From the NCBI GenBank assembly GCA_029857855.1, contig JAOUGG010000032.1, positions 1-11,157 on the forward strand: a DNA stretch of 11,157 bases. The letters run 5' to 3'. Of the stretch, positions 5,493 through 11,157 are shown piece by piece. Source of the stretch: Acidimicrobiia bacterium. GTDB taxonomy: Bacteria > Actinomycetota > Acidimicrobiia > Acidimicrobiales > SZUA-35. The notes under the pieces are model-generated. The model was not told the DNA's origin and searched no databases. It was given only the letters and a program-made list of their open reading frames with translations. Position numbers and translations under genes: made by a program. Each line of letters opens with the position of its first letter. Positions within the stretch are counted from its first letter, which is position 1.

Positions 5493-6725
5493 ATGAGTGA
5501 GCCTTCGATGAGTGACGCACGGACGACACAATCCGAAGCCTCGGCGTCGATGGCGCTGGCGGCCCTGTGTGACCTGCACCATCCGGTGAAGGTCGAGATG
5601 GCCGAGTGGGCCACGGCAAAGTTGGTCGACCCGGATCTCGACGAGCGCGACACCGCCTGTCGTTTTTGGCCCGAGGGTTGGGAGCTGGCCGCCGGCCAGG
5701 GCGTCCAGGGCACGATGATCGCCCGCGCCCACGGCGGTTCGGGCAACGATGTGGTCACCGCACTCCTCCAGTTCGAGGGCCTCGGCTACGGCTGCGCCGA
5801 TGCCGGGCTCGTGTTCGCCCTCAGCACCCAGGTGTGGACCATGCAGCCGCTCATAGCTCAGTTCGGCACCGAGTCCCAGCAGCAGCGGTACCTACCGAGG
5901 CTGGCCGACGGTTCGATCAAGGGTGCCTTCTGCATCACCGAGACCGATTCGGGCTCCGACACCTTCGCCATGACCACGACGTTCACCCGAACCGACGACG
6001 ACGGCTTCGTCTTGAACGGCCACAAGGCCTACGTCACGATGGCGCCGGAGGCCGACGTGTTCCTGGTGTTCGCCACGTCGGACCCCAAGCTCGGCCAGTG
6101 GGGGGTGACGACCTTCGTGGTCGACGCCGCGCTCGACGGCATCGCGATCGGCCCCAATCGCCCGAAGATGGGCCTCCGCACCACCCCCTTCGCCGACGTC
6201 ACCTTCGACAACGTCGAACTCGGCCCCGACAGCGTGCTCGGTTCGGTCGGTTCCGGCGCGGCGGTGTTCTCGACGGCCATGGAGGCCGAGCGGGCGTTCG
6301 TCCTGGCCGCCCAGATCGGGGCCATGGAGCGCCAGCTCGACGAGGCCGTGGCCTACTCCCGGACCCGCCGGCAGTTCGGCCAACCGATCGCCGACTTTCA
6401 GGCGGTCAGCCATCGTCTGGCCGACATGAAGCTGCGCCACGACAACTCACGGCTCCAGCTCTACCGGGCGGCCGCGCTGTTCGCCCTGGGTCGCCCGTCG
6501 ATGGAGGCCGCCGCGCTGGCCAAGATCCAGGCATCGGAGGCGGCGGTCGCCTCGTCGGTCGATGCGATCCTGACCCATGGAGCTCGGGGATACGTGAGCG
6601 AGTTCGGCGTCGAGCGTGATCTGCGCAACGTGGCCGGGGGCATCGTCTACGGCGGCACATCAGATGTCCAGCGCAACATCGTGGCCCGCATGCTCGGCCA
6701 ACGCCGCCCCGGTCGCGACACGTGA
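5493..6725 (+). CDS. Acyl-CoA dehydrogenase family flavoenzyme, candidate aminoacyl-carrier-protein dehydrogenase
   Basis: 410 residues from the ATG at 5493 (an ATG at 5508 and an upstream TTG at 5445 are alternatives; none has a good ribosome binding site). Family features run in order: the mid-domain FAD/substrate block AFCITETDSGSD, the beta-domain GHKAYVTMAPEADVFLV, the helix SRTRRQFGQPIADFQAVSHRLADM, and the C-terminal VYGGTSDVQRNIVARMLG. Most family members of the MCAD type have the catalytic Glu just before the final GT; here it is Gly. Glu266 in MEAERAF lies where isovaleryl-CoA dehydrogenase has its base (LERL), so the base has probably moved there. The same arrangement would suit prolyl-carrier-protein dehydrogenases such as PltE. 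Sharing a divergent promoter with an adenylation enzyme, with a lone carrier protein nearby, supports a carrier-bound aminoacyl substrate. An ordinary short or branched-chain acyl-CoA dehydrogenase remains possible. It converges on azlD with a 9-base gap. Confidence 0.87.
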   Translation: MSEPSMSDARTTQSEASASMALAALCDLHHPVKVEMAEWATAKLVDPDLDERDTACRFWPEGWELAAGQGVQGTMIARAHGGSGNDVVTALLQFEGLGYGCADAGLVFALSTQVWTMQPLIAQFGTESQQQRYLPRLADGSIKGAFCITETDSGSDTFAMTTTFTRTDDDGFVLNGHKAYVTMAPEADVFLVFATSDPKLGQWGVTTFVVDAALDGIAIGPNRPKMGLRTTPFADVTFDNVELGPDSVLGSVGSGAAVFSTAMEAERAFVLAAQIGAMERQLDEAVAYSRTRRQFGQPIADFQAVSHRLADMKLRHDNSRLQLYRAAALFALGRPSMEAAALAKIQASEAAVASSVDAILTHGARGYVSEFGVERDLRNVAGGIVYGGTSDVQRNIVARMLGQRRPGRDT

Positions 6726-6734
6726 CCGGGGCCG

Positions 6735-7064
6735 CTACAGGCCGACCCAGCGCAACAACCAGAAGACCACCATGCCGACGACGAGCAGCACGGGCAGGTT
6801 TCGCACCTTCCACATGAGGACGCCCCCGATGACCGCGGCGAGGAGCCGGGCATCGGGGGCGGTGAACTCCGACACCGACACCGAGTCGAAGATCCGGGGG
6901 GCGACAATGGCGGCGAACGCCGCCGGGGCGACGTAGCGCAGGGCCCGCTGGACCGGTGCCGGCAGGGACCGGTCACCGAGTATGAGCAGGAACGACGCAC
7001 GCTGGGCGTAGGTTACGAGCCCGCCGAGCAGGAACGCCAGCCACACTGTTGTTGGTGAGCTCAT
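6735..7064 (-). CDS. azlD: AzlD family small subunit of a branched-chain amino acid type exporter
   Basis: 109 residues, very hydrophobic, with about four membrane segments. The family marks GLVTYAQRASFLLIL near the N-terminus, ALRYVAPAAFAAIVAP in the middle and a K-V-RNLPVLLVVGM stretch near the end are typical of AzlD/BrnE. The protein works with AzlC as a two-component exporter of branched-chain amino acids and, in the Corynebacterium BrnFE system, methionine. The ATG at 7064 overlaps the AzlC stop (ATGA), and a GAGGAGG just upstream fixes the start. The same frame stays open far upstream, but that part is out of frame with azlC and is not coding. Next to an amino-acid-modifying gene group it could export a pathway product, but the pair is common in unrelated contexts. 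Confidence 0.9.
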   Translation of the reverse strand: MSSPTTVWLAFLLGGLVTYAQRASFLLILGDRSLPAPVQRALRYVAPAAFAAIVAPRIFDSVSVSEFTAPDARLLAAVIGGVLMWKVRNLPVLLVVGMVVFWLLRWVGL

Positions 7065-7825
7065 GACTCCTCCTCGAACCCACCGACGGTGCTCTCGGCA
7101 TCGGCCGTCGACTCCTCGAGGAATCCGTCGAGCACCCCGGCCACGACGACGCCGAGTACGGCGCCCAGGAGCAGACCGGACCCCGACGGCCAGCCCCGCC
7201 CGACCACCGCCACGGTGCCCCCGATAATGGCCGCCACCACACCGGGGAGATTGAAAGTCGACAACACCAGCAGACCGAGGAACATCAGCGGGATGGCGAA
7301 CTCGATCTCCCACGCCGCCGGGATGAACTGGCCGAGCAGGATGCCCGCGCCGACGCCGACGTACCAAACGCTCGCCATCGGTGCCGCCGACGCCAGATAG
7401 AACCGCATCCGGTAGGCGAGCGATCGTTCGCTCGAGCCGTCGGCTGCGTACTCGTTGTTGAGCGCGAACACCTGGTCGATCAGAAAGTAGGAGCCGATCC
7501 ATTTGAACCAGGTCGGCGCCTCCTGAAAGCGGCCGCCGATCGCCGCGCTGTACATGAGGTGACGGGCGTTGATCATGAAGATGGCAGCCACGACCGCCGC
7601 CACCCCGGCCCCCTGATCGAGGAGCTCGACGGCGGCGAACTGGGCGGCTCCGGCGAAGACGAGCCACGACGACGCCCACCCGGCCCAGTTGCCGACGACG
7701 TCGGAGTCGCGGATGGCCACCCCGAGGAGCACCCCGATCGGCAGTGCAGGTATCGCCAGCGGAGCAGCGGCGCCCAGGCCCCGCTTGACGGCACCGAGCG
7801 ATGACTGATCGGGCGTGGCATTCAT
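7061..7825 (-). CDS. azlC: AzlC family large subunit of a branched-chain amino acid type exporter
   Basis: 254 residues with several membrane helices. The diagnostic block is WLVFAGAAQFAAVELLDQGA followed by the NARHLMYSAAIGG motif, as in AzlC/BrnF. Further conserved-looking regions are FLIDQVFAL and YVGVGAGILLGQFIP. A hydrophilic acidic tail of about 25 residues ends the protein. ATG start at 7825; no strong ribosome binding site precedes it. A 49-codon frame ends 16 bases upstream in the same direction, so azlC may be read from a transcript that begins before that frame. It forms an operon with azlD by 4-bp overlap. The transported compound cannot be deduced from the sequence. Confidence 0.92.
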   Translation of the reverse strand: MNATPDQSSLGAVKRGLGAAAPLAIPALPIGVLLGVAIRDSDVVGNWAGWASSWLVFAGAAQFAAVELLDQGAGVAAVVAAIFMINARHLMYSAAIGGRFQEAPTWFKWIGSYFLIDQVFALNNEYAADGSSERSLAYRMRFYLASAAPMASVWYVGVGAGILLGQFIPAAWEIEFAIPLMFLGLLVLSTFNLPGVVAAIIGGTVAVVGRGWPSGSGLLLGAVLGVVVAGVLDGFLEESTADAESTVGGFEEES

Positions 7826-7841
7826 CCGGGCGATCGCAGCG

Positions 7842-7991
7842 TCACGGTCCGACGACGAGCGTCGATTTCCCGCCGGCGTCAGTCGAGGTTCGCCGTTGCC
7901 GATCGTCGAGACCGTCGACCACCGTTAGAACATGGCGTCGCAGCCGGTCCATCGTTCCCTGCAGGTGCTGACGTTCCGCATCGGTGGTCAT
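7842..7991 (-). pseudogene. 49-codon frame resembling the N-terminus of a DinB/DUF664 protein; remnant or small gene
   Basis: An ATG at 7991 opens 49 codons to a TGA at 7842-7844. The product begins MTTDAERQHLQGTMDRLRR and continues with VVDGLDDRQRRTSTDAGGKSTL. This resembles the first 45 or so residues of DinB/DUF664 (mycothiol-transferase-like) proteins, which start with D-x-ER-x-x-L, then a helix ending in GLDDEQ and a P/S-G-x-S-L segment. The rest of such a protein (usually 150 residues or more), including its metal-binding histidines, is absent, so a decayed or truncated copy is the likely reading. Alternatively it could be a real small leader gene of azlCD. The minus-strand hexamer TATCCT ends six bases before the ATG, a spacing that would give a leaderless transcript. 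Resemblance is judged by eye only. Confidence 0.35.
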
Positions 7992-8034
7992 CGCGCCAGG
8001 ATACGAACTCGACAGGCCCGCTGGTCGCTGGTAC

Positions 8035-8043
8035 TGCTAGTAT
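8035..8043 (+). promoter_or_regulatory. Possible extended -10 promoter of the proXVW operon
   Basis: TGCTAGTAT fits the TGn-TAnnnT extended -10 pattern and lies 53 bases before the proX start. No good -35 lies at 17 bases; TCGACA at 8009-8014 is 23 bases away. Weak but best placed. Confidence 0.35.
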
Positions 8044-8055
8044 CCGCGGCACTGA

Positions 8056-8071
8056 TTGCTCAACCGAGCAA
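8056..8071 (+). promoter_or_regulatory. Short hairpin in the proX leader
   Basis: TTGCTC (8056-8061) and GAGCAA (8066-8071) are perfect 6-bp arms around a 4-base loop, 11 bases before the ribosome binding site. It could be an operator just downstream of the proposed promoter or a leader hairpin. No T-run follows, so it is not an evident terminator. Confidence 0.4.
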
Positions 8072-8082
8072 CCCGTTCCAAT

Positions 8083-8088
8083 GGGGAG
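8083..8088 (+). promoter_or_regulatory. Ribosome binding site of the proX-like gene
   Basis: GGGGAG is followed after eight bases by the ATG at 8097, which selects this start over an in-frame ATG at 7932 that would add 55 residues with no signal-peptide character. Confidence 0.55.
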
Positions 8089-8096
8089 AATCAAAG

Positions 8097-9104
8097 ATGG
8101 AACGTCCAACGTCCAATTCCTTCGCAATGAAGTTCCGAATGCTGGCCGCGCTGTTCCTCGGCCTCGTTCTGATGGCCGCGGCGTGCGGCTCCGACGCCGA
8201 CACCGAAGCCGCCGGCGGTGGCGAAGTCGACGGTGACAAGCCGACGATCAACTTCGTCGTCAACCCGTGGACCGCATCGGCTCTCAACGTCGAGGTCGCC
8301 CGGGCCATCATCGAATCGGAGCTCGGCTATCCGACCGAGGTCGTGAACATCGACGAAAACGAGGCCATGTTCACCGGCCTGGCCGACGGAACCGCAGATG
8401 CTGTGCTCGAGATCTGGCCCTCCGGTATCACCGAGAGCGAGCAGGCCTTCTTCGACGACGGCACGGTCGAGAACCTCGGCGGACTTGGGGCGATCGGGCG
8501 GATCGGCTGGTTCGTCCCGTCCTATGTGATCGACGAGAACCCGGCGCTGGCCACCTGGGAGGGCTACAACGATCCGGCGGTGGCCGCCGAGTTCGCCACC
8601 CCCGAGACCGGCGACAACGGCCGCTTCCTTGGCACCGACCCGTCATACTCGACCTTCGACGAGCAGATCATCGCCAACCTGGATCTGCCGTTCGAGGTGT
8701 TCTACTCGGGCTCCGAGGCGGCCACCGTGGCCGAGCTCGACGCCCGGGTGGCGGCATCCGAACCGGTGCTCATGTACTGGTGGACGCCCACTGCAGCGGT
8801 GTCGAAGTACGACCTGGTCAAGGTCGACCTGCCGGCCTACAACGACACGTGCGGAGAGAGCATGGCCGCCGGCGACGGCGGGGTCGACTGCGACTACCCG
8901 GAGGATGTCATCATCAAGGCCGTCTCCGGTCAGCTCGCCGGGAAGGCCCCGGACGTGTACTCGTTCCTCCAGAACTTCACCATCACCAACGAGGATCAGC
9001 TGTCGATGCTGCCCGCGGTCGAGATCGACGGTGAAGACCCCGAGGACGTTGCGGCCAAGTGGGTCGCCGACAACGGCGATACCTGGTCAGCGTGGCTGGG
9101 CTAG
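8097..9104 (+). CDS. Glycine betaine/proline betaine type ABC transporter substrate-binding lipoprotein (ProX/OpuAC family)
   Basis: 335 residues. The N-terminus has a basic stretch (KFR), a hydrophobic core LAALFLGLVLM and the lipobox-like AAAC, so Cys30 is probably lipidated and the mature protein tethered outside the membrane. After an acidic linker, the mature domain starts with TINFVVNPWTAS and contains EVARAIIESELGYPTEVV, DGTADAVLEIWPSG and PVLMYWWTP. These blocks are characteristic of ProX/OpuAC proteins, in which tryptophans form an aromatic box for quaternary ammonium ligands. The family binds glycine betaine, proline betaine, choline or similar solutes used in osmotic protection; which one is not decidable here. 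It is the first gene of an overlapping operon with the ATPase and permease, unlike the enterobacterial proVWX order. Start chosen by the GGGGAG eight bases upstream. Confidence 0.9.
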   Translation: MERPTSNSFAMKFRMLAALFLGLVLMAAACGSDADTEAAGGGEVDGDKPTINFVVNPWTASALNVEVARAIIESELGYPTEVVNIDENEAMFTGLADGTADAVLEIWPSGITESEQAFFDDGTVENLGGLGAIGRIGWFVPSYVIDENPALATWEGYNDPAVAAEFATPETGDNGRFLGTDPSYSTFDEQIIANLDLPFEVFYSGSEAATVAELDARVAASEPVLMYWWTPTAAVSKYDLVKVDLPAYNDTCGESMAAGDGGVDCDYPEDVIIKAVSGQLAGKAPDVYSFLQNFTITNEDQLSMLPAVEIDGEDPEDVAAKWVADNGDTWSAWLG

Positions 9105-10204
9105 CAGTAACCGACGCCTCCGCCGACGGGGCCGGGACGGCTCCGTCGGCGGCGTCCATCGAGGCCGCCAAGCTGTCGGCCGAGGGCATCTGGAAGGTGT
9201 TCGGGAGCCGGTCGGCCAGCGCCAAGGCGATCGCGCTGGCCGATGCGGGCGCGACCCGAGCCGACATCCTGGATCAGACCGGGGCCACCATCGGCGTTCG
9301 TAATGCCTCGTTCGCCGTGGCCCCCGGCGAGACGTTCGTCATCATGGGTCTGTCCGGGTCGGGCAAGTCGACTCTGCTGCGATGCGTGGCCTGCCTGACC
9401 GACGTGACCCGGGGTTCGGTCGTGCTCGACGGTGACGAGCTCACCGGCATGAGCGCCGACCGGCTGCGGGAGGTTCGACGCAAGAAAATTTCGATGGTGT
9501 TCCAGCACTTCGGGCTCTTCCCCCACCGGCGGGTCATCGACAACGCCGCCTACGGGCTGGAGGTCCAGGGCTGGGATCGCGACAAGCGTCACGCCAGGGC
9601 CAACGAGGTGCTGGAGGTGGTCGGCCTGGCGGGCTGGGGTGACCACTACCCGCAGCAGTTGTCGGGCGGCATGCAGCAGCGCGTCGGCCTGGCCCGGGCG
9701 CTGGCGGTCGATCCCGAGGTGCTGTTCTTCGACGAACCGTTCTCGGCCCTCGACCCGCTGATCCGCCGCGACATGCAGGAGGAGCTGTTGCGCCTTCAGG
9801 GTGAGATGAACCGCACCATCGTGTTCGTGACCCACGACTTCGACGAGGCCATCAAACTCGGCGACCGAATCGCCATCATGAAGGACGGCGAGTTCGATCA
9901 GGTCGGCACCGCGGCCGAACTCCTGGCCGCACCGGCCACCGACTACGTGAAGGAGTTCACGAAGAACGTGTCGCGGGCCAAGGTGGTGACCGTCGACCGG
10001 GTCCTCGCACCGGCAGGTGCGGGGTCGACGGGACCGGAGTCGACCGCTGCAGCCGGCGGGCCGACAGTCTCGGCCGACACGCTCCTGGAGGATGTGCTCG
10101 GGCTACTGGTCTCCAGCGATCTGGCTATCGGCGTGGTCGACACCGCGGGCTCTCGGATCGGCACCGTCGACCGCGATCAGGTCAAGGCCCTCCTCGATGC
10201 TTGA
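9092..10204 (+). CDS. proV: Betaine-type ABC transporter ATP-binding protein (ProV/OpuAA family)
   Basis: 370 residues from a GTG at 9092, overlapping the proX stop by 13 bases; the start is the best available, although its ribosome binding site is weak. The N-terminal region WKVFGSRSASAKAIALADAG followed by ADILDQTGATIGVRNASF is the typical ProV extension ahead of the ATPase core. Walker A is GLSGSGKST (86-94), Q-loop Gln138, signature LSGGMQ (190-195), Walker B LFFDE (211-215), and the switch His248 in THD. REVRRKKISMVFQ and SALDPLIRRDMQ are near-identical in style to ProV. The C-terminal 70 residues end in DLAIGVVDTAGSRIGTVDRDQV, which looks like one CBS-like half, joined by a low-complexity Ala/Gly/Ser/Pro linker (about 305-325). 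Two full CBS domains, as in OpuAA, are not evident, so ionic-strength sensing may differ. Confidence 0.92.
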   Translation: MAGLAVTDASADGAGTAPSAASIEAAKLSAEGIWKVFGSRSASAKAIALADAGATRADILDQTGATIGVRNASFAVAPGETFVIMGLSGSGKSTLLRCVACLTDVTRGSVVLDGDELTGMSADRLREVRRKKISMVFQHFGLFPHRRVIDNAAYGLEVQGWDRDKRHARANEVLEVVGLAGWGDHYPQQLSGGMQQRVGLARALAVDPEVLFFDEPFSALDPLIRRDMQEELLRLQGEMNRTIVFVTHDFDEAIKLGDRIAIMKDGEFDQVGTAAELLAAPATDYVKEFTKNVSRAKVVTVDRVLAPAGAGSTGPESTAAAGGPTVSADTLLEDVLGLLVSSDLAIGVVDTAGSRIGTVDRDQVKALLDA

Positions 10205-11157
10205 GGTCGGGGCGGCGGAGTCGGGGCCCGGTCTCGACTGGCGGCGCGTCCTCGACTGGCCGCGGTCGATACCGACCGCCGTGTGGTGGGCGATCATGGC
10301 CGGCGGCGTGGTGGTGCTTCAACTGCTGTTCTCCTCCCACGTGATCTTCCCGCCCCGCTGGCAGGAGGCCTTCAGCGACCCCTTCGACCGGTTCGCCACG
10401 TGGGCGCTGCAGAACCGTCGCTCCGACAACCCGCACGCGCTGTTCACGCTCTTCTTCAACCCGATCTCCGACGCCGTGCGCTGGGGCCTCGACTCCGTCG
10501 AGGGGGTGTTGTTGTGGTTCCCCTGGTTCGTGTTGCCGATCATGGCGTTCCTGTTCATCGCCCGATCACGGCGCTGGCTCGATGCGTGCGTGGCCGCCGC
10601 CGCCCTCATCTATCCCGGTCTGGTCGGCCTGTGGGAGGTCACGGTCGAGACGCTGGCCCTCATGCTGATGGCAGTCGTCATCTCCGTGGCGATCGGGATC
10701 CCGCTCGGGGTGGCCGCCGCCTTCCGACCACGGTTCGAGTCGGCCATCAAGCCGGTGCTCGACGCCATGCAGACCATCCCGGCCCCCGTCTACTTCGTGC
10801 CGATGGTGATGTTCTTCGGGATCGGTGCGGTGCCGGCCACGCTGGCCACGGTGATCTATGCCCTCCCACCGCTGGTACGGCTGACCACGGTCGGGATCCG
10901 CCAGGTTCCGACCGCGTCGGTCGACGCCTCCGAGATGTTCGGCGCGTCGAGTCGGCAGACCCTGCTCAAGGTCCAACTGCCGATGGCGATGCCAACCATC
11001 CTCACCGGAGTGACCCAGACGATCATGATGGCGCTCGGCATCGTGGTCCTCGCCACCCTCCTGGCCGCCGGGGGCCTCGGCCAGGAGATCATGGACACCC
11101 TCCTGCAGCGCCGGATGGGCCGGGGGATTGCAGCCGGTCTGGCCATCGTGGCCATCG
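10197..11157 (+). CDS. proW: Betaine-type ABC transporter permease (ProW/OpuAB family), 3' end outside window
   Basis: The frame opens at the ATG 10197, overlapping the ATPase gene by eight bases, and is still open at the window end after 320 codons. An N-terminal extension with a hydrophobic segment (about residues 28-45) precedes a second long hydrophobic region (about 103-145), and then the conserved permease core. The core shows LWEVTVETLALMLMAVVISVAIGIPLG, then LDAMQTIPAPVYFVPMVMFFGIG and ALPPLVRLTTVGIRQV, which are hallmark ProW stretches. The EAA loop that docks on the ATPase is DASEMFGASSRQTLLKVQLPMAMPTI. Next comes the LAAGGLGQEIM region. The protein should form the membrane channel for the solute bound by the lipoprotein. 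About 30 or more C-terminal residues are probably missing. Confidence 0.92.
   Translation, partial: MLEVGAAESGPGLDWRRVLDWPRSIPTAVWWAIMAGGVVVLQLLFSSHVIFPPRWQEAFSDPFDRFATWALQNRRSDNPHALFTLFFNPISDAVRWGLDSVEGVLLWFPWFVLPIMAFLFIARSRRWLDACVAAAALIYPGLVGLWEVTVETLALMLMAVVISVAIGIPLGVAAAFRPRFESAIKPVLDAMQTIPAPVYFVPMVMFFGIGAVPATLATVIYALPPLVRLTTVGIRQVPTASVDASEMFGASSRQTLLKVQLPMAMPTILTGVTQTIMMALGIVVLATLLAAGGLGQEIMDTLLQRRMGRGIAAGLAIVAI

Noticed and set aside
5606..6619. Rightward open frame of 337 codons overlapping the dehydrogenase.
   Set aside because: Its product is very rich in Arg, Gly and Pro with no motifs, while the other frame has a full acyl-CoA dehydrogenase.
6735..7679. A 314-residue fusion protein ending in AzlD.
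   Set aside because: The first 200 residues are an out-of-frame reading of azlC; the true AzlD starts at the ATG at 7064 with a strong ribosome binding site.
7932..8096. An N-terminal extension of the ProX-like protein.
   Set aside because: The extension lacks signal-peptide character, and the ATG at 8097 has a ribosome binding site and leads directly into a lipoprotein signal.

Overview
This window comes from a high-GC bacterium. Codon third positions are almost all G or C, starts are a mix of ATG and GTG, and several genes use strong AGGAGG-type ribosome binding sites. Gene content and style (an actinobacterial two-helix membrane protein, a DinB/DUF664-like remnant, a ProX-ProV-ProW betaine transporter) suggest an actinobacterium, perhaps an aquatic Acidimicrobiia relative. 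That placement is inference; no rRNA or marker gene is present.

Left part (1-6725) looks like an amino-acid-tailoring gene group on both strands. It begins with the 3' end of a membrane protein translationally coupled to a stand-alone 86-residue carrier protein. After a repeat-rich convergent spacer come a leftward two-gene operon (a serine-hydroxymethyltransferase-like PLP enzyme, then an EctD/phytanoyl-CoA-dioxygenase-like oxygenase) and, divergently, a two-helix membrane protein. Next are a leftward stand-alone amino acid adenylation enzyme and, divergently, an acyl-CoA-dehydrogenase-like flavoenzyme. Carrier protein, stand-alone adenylation enzyme and dehydrogenase match the three-component logic of prolyl-carrier-protein oxidation (PltL/PltF/PltE of pyoluteorin, the prodigiosin and anatoxin equivalents). 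My reading is that an amino acid is activated, loaded on the carrier and desaturated, while the PLP enzyme and the oxygenase build or hydroxylate an amino acid. The PLP enzyme lacks the catalytic Glu and Tyr of true SHMT, and the adenylation pocket is not one I can assign. This is the strongest candidate here for an undescribed pathway.

Middle part (6735-7825) is a leftward azlC-azlD pair, the two subunits of a branched-chain amino acid type exporter, with 4-bp stop/start overlap. A 49-codon frame just upstream resembles the N-terminus of a DinB/DUF664 protein and may be a gene remnant.

Right part (8097-11157) is a rightward, overlapping proX-proV-proW-like operon for glycine betaine/proline betaine type compatible solutes: a lipoprotein binding protein, an ATPase with a shortened C-terminal regulatory region, and a permease that runs off the window end.

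Non-coding structure is concentrated in the spacers: a 47-bp near-perfect inverted repeat (598-644) followed by about four 26-bp tandem units, each able to fold into a hairpin (656-755); a 10-bp-arm inverted repeat touching a ribosome binding site (3015-3047); and a 6-bp-arm hairpin in the proX leader (8056-8071). No tRNA, rRNA, CRISPR array or insertion sequence was seen. No gene-free stretch exceeds 300 bases.
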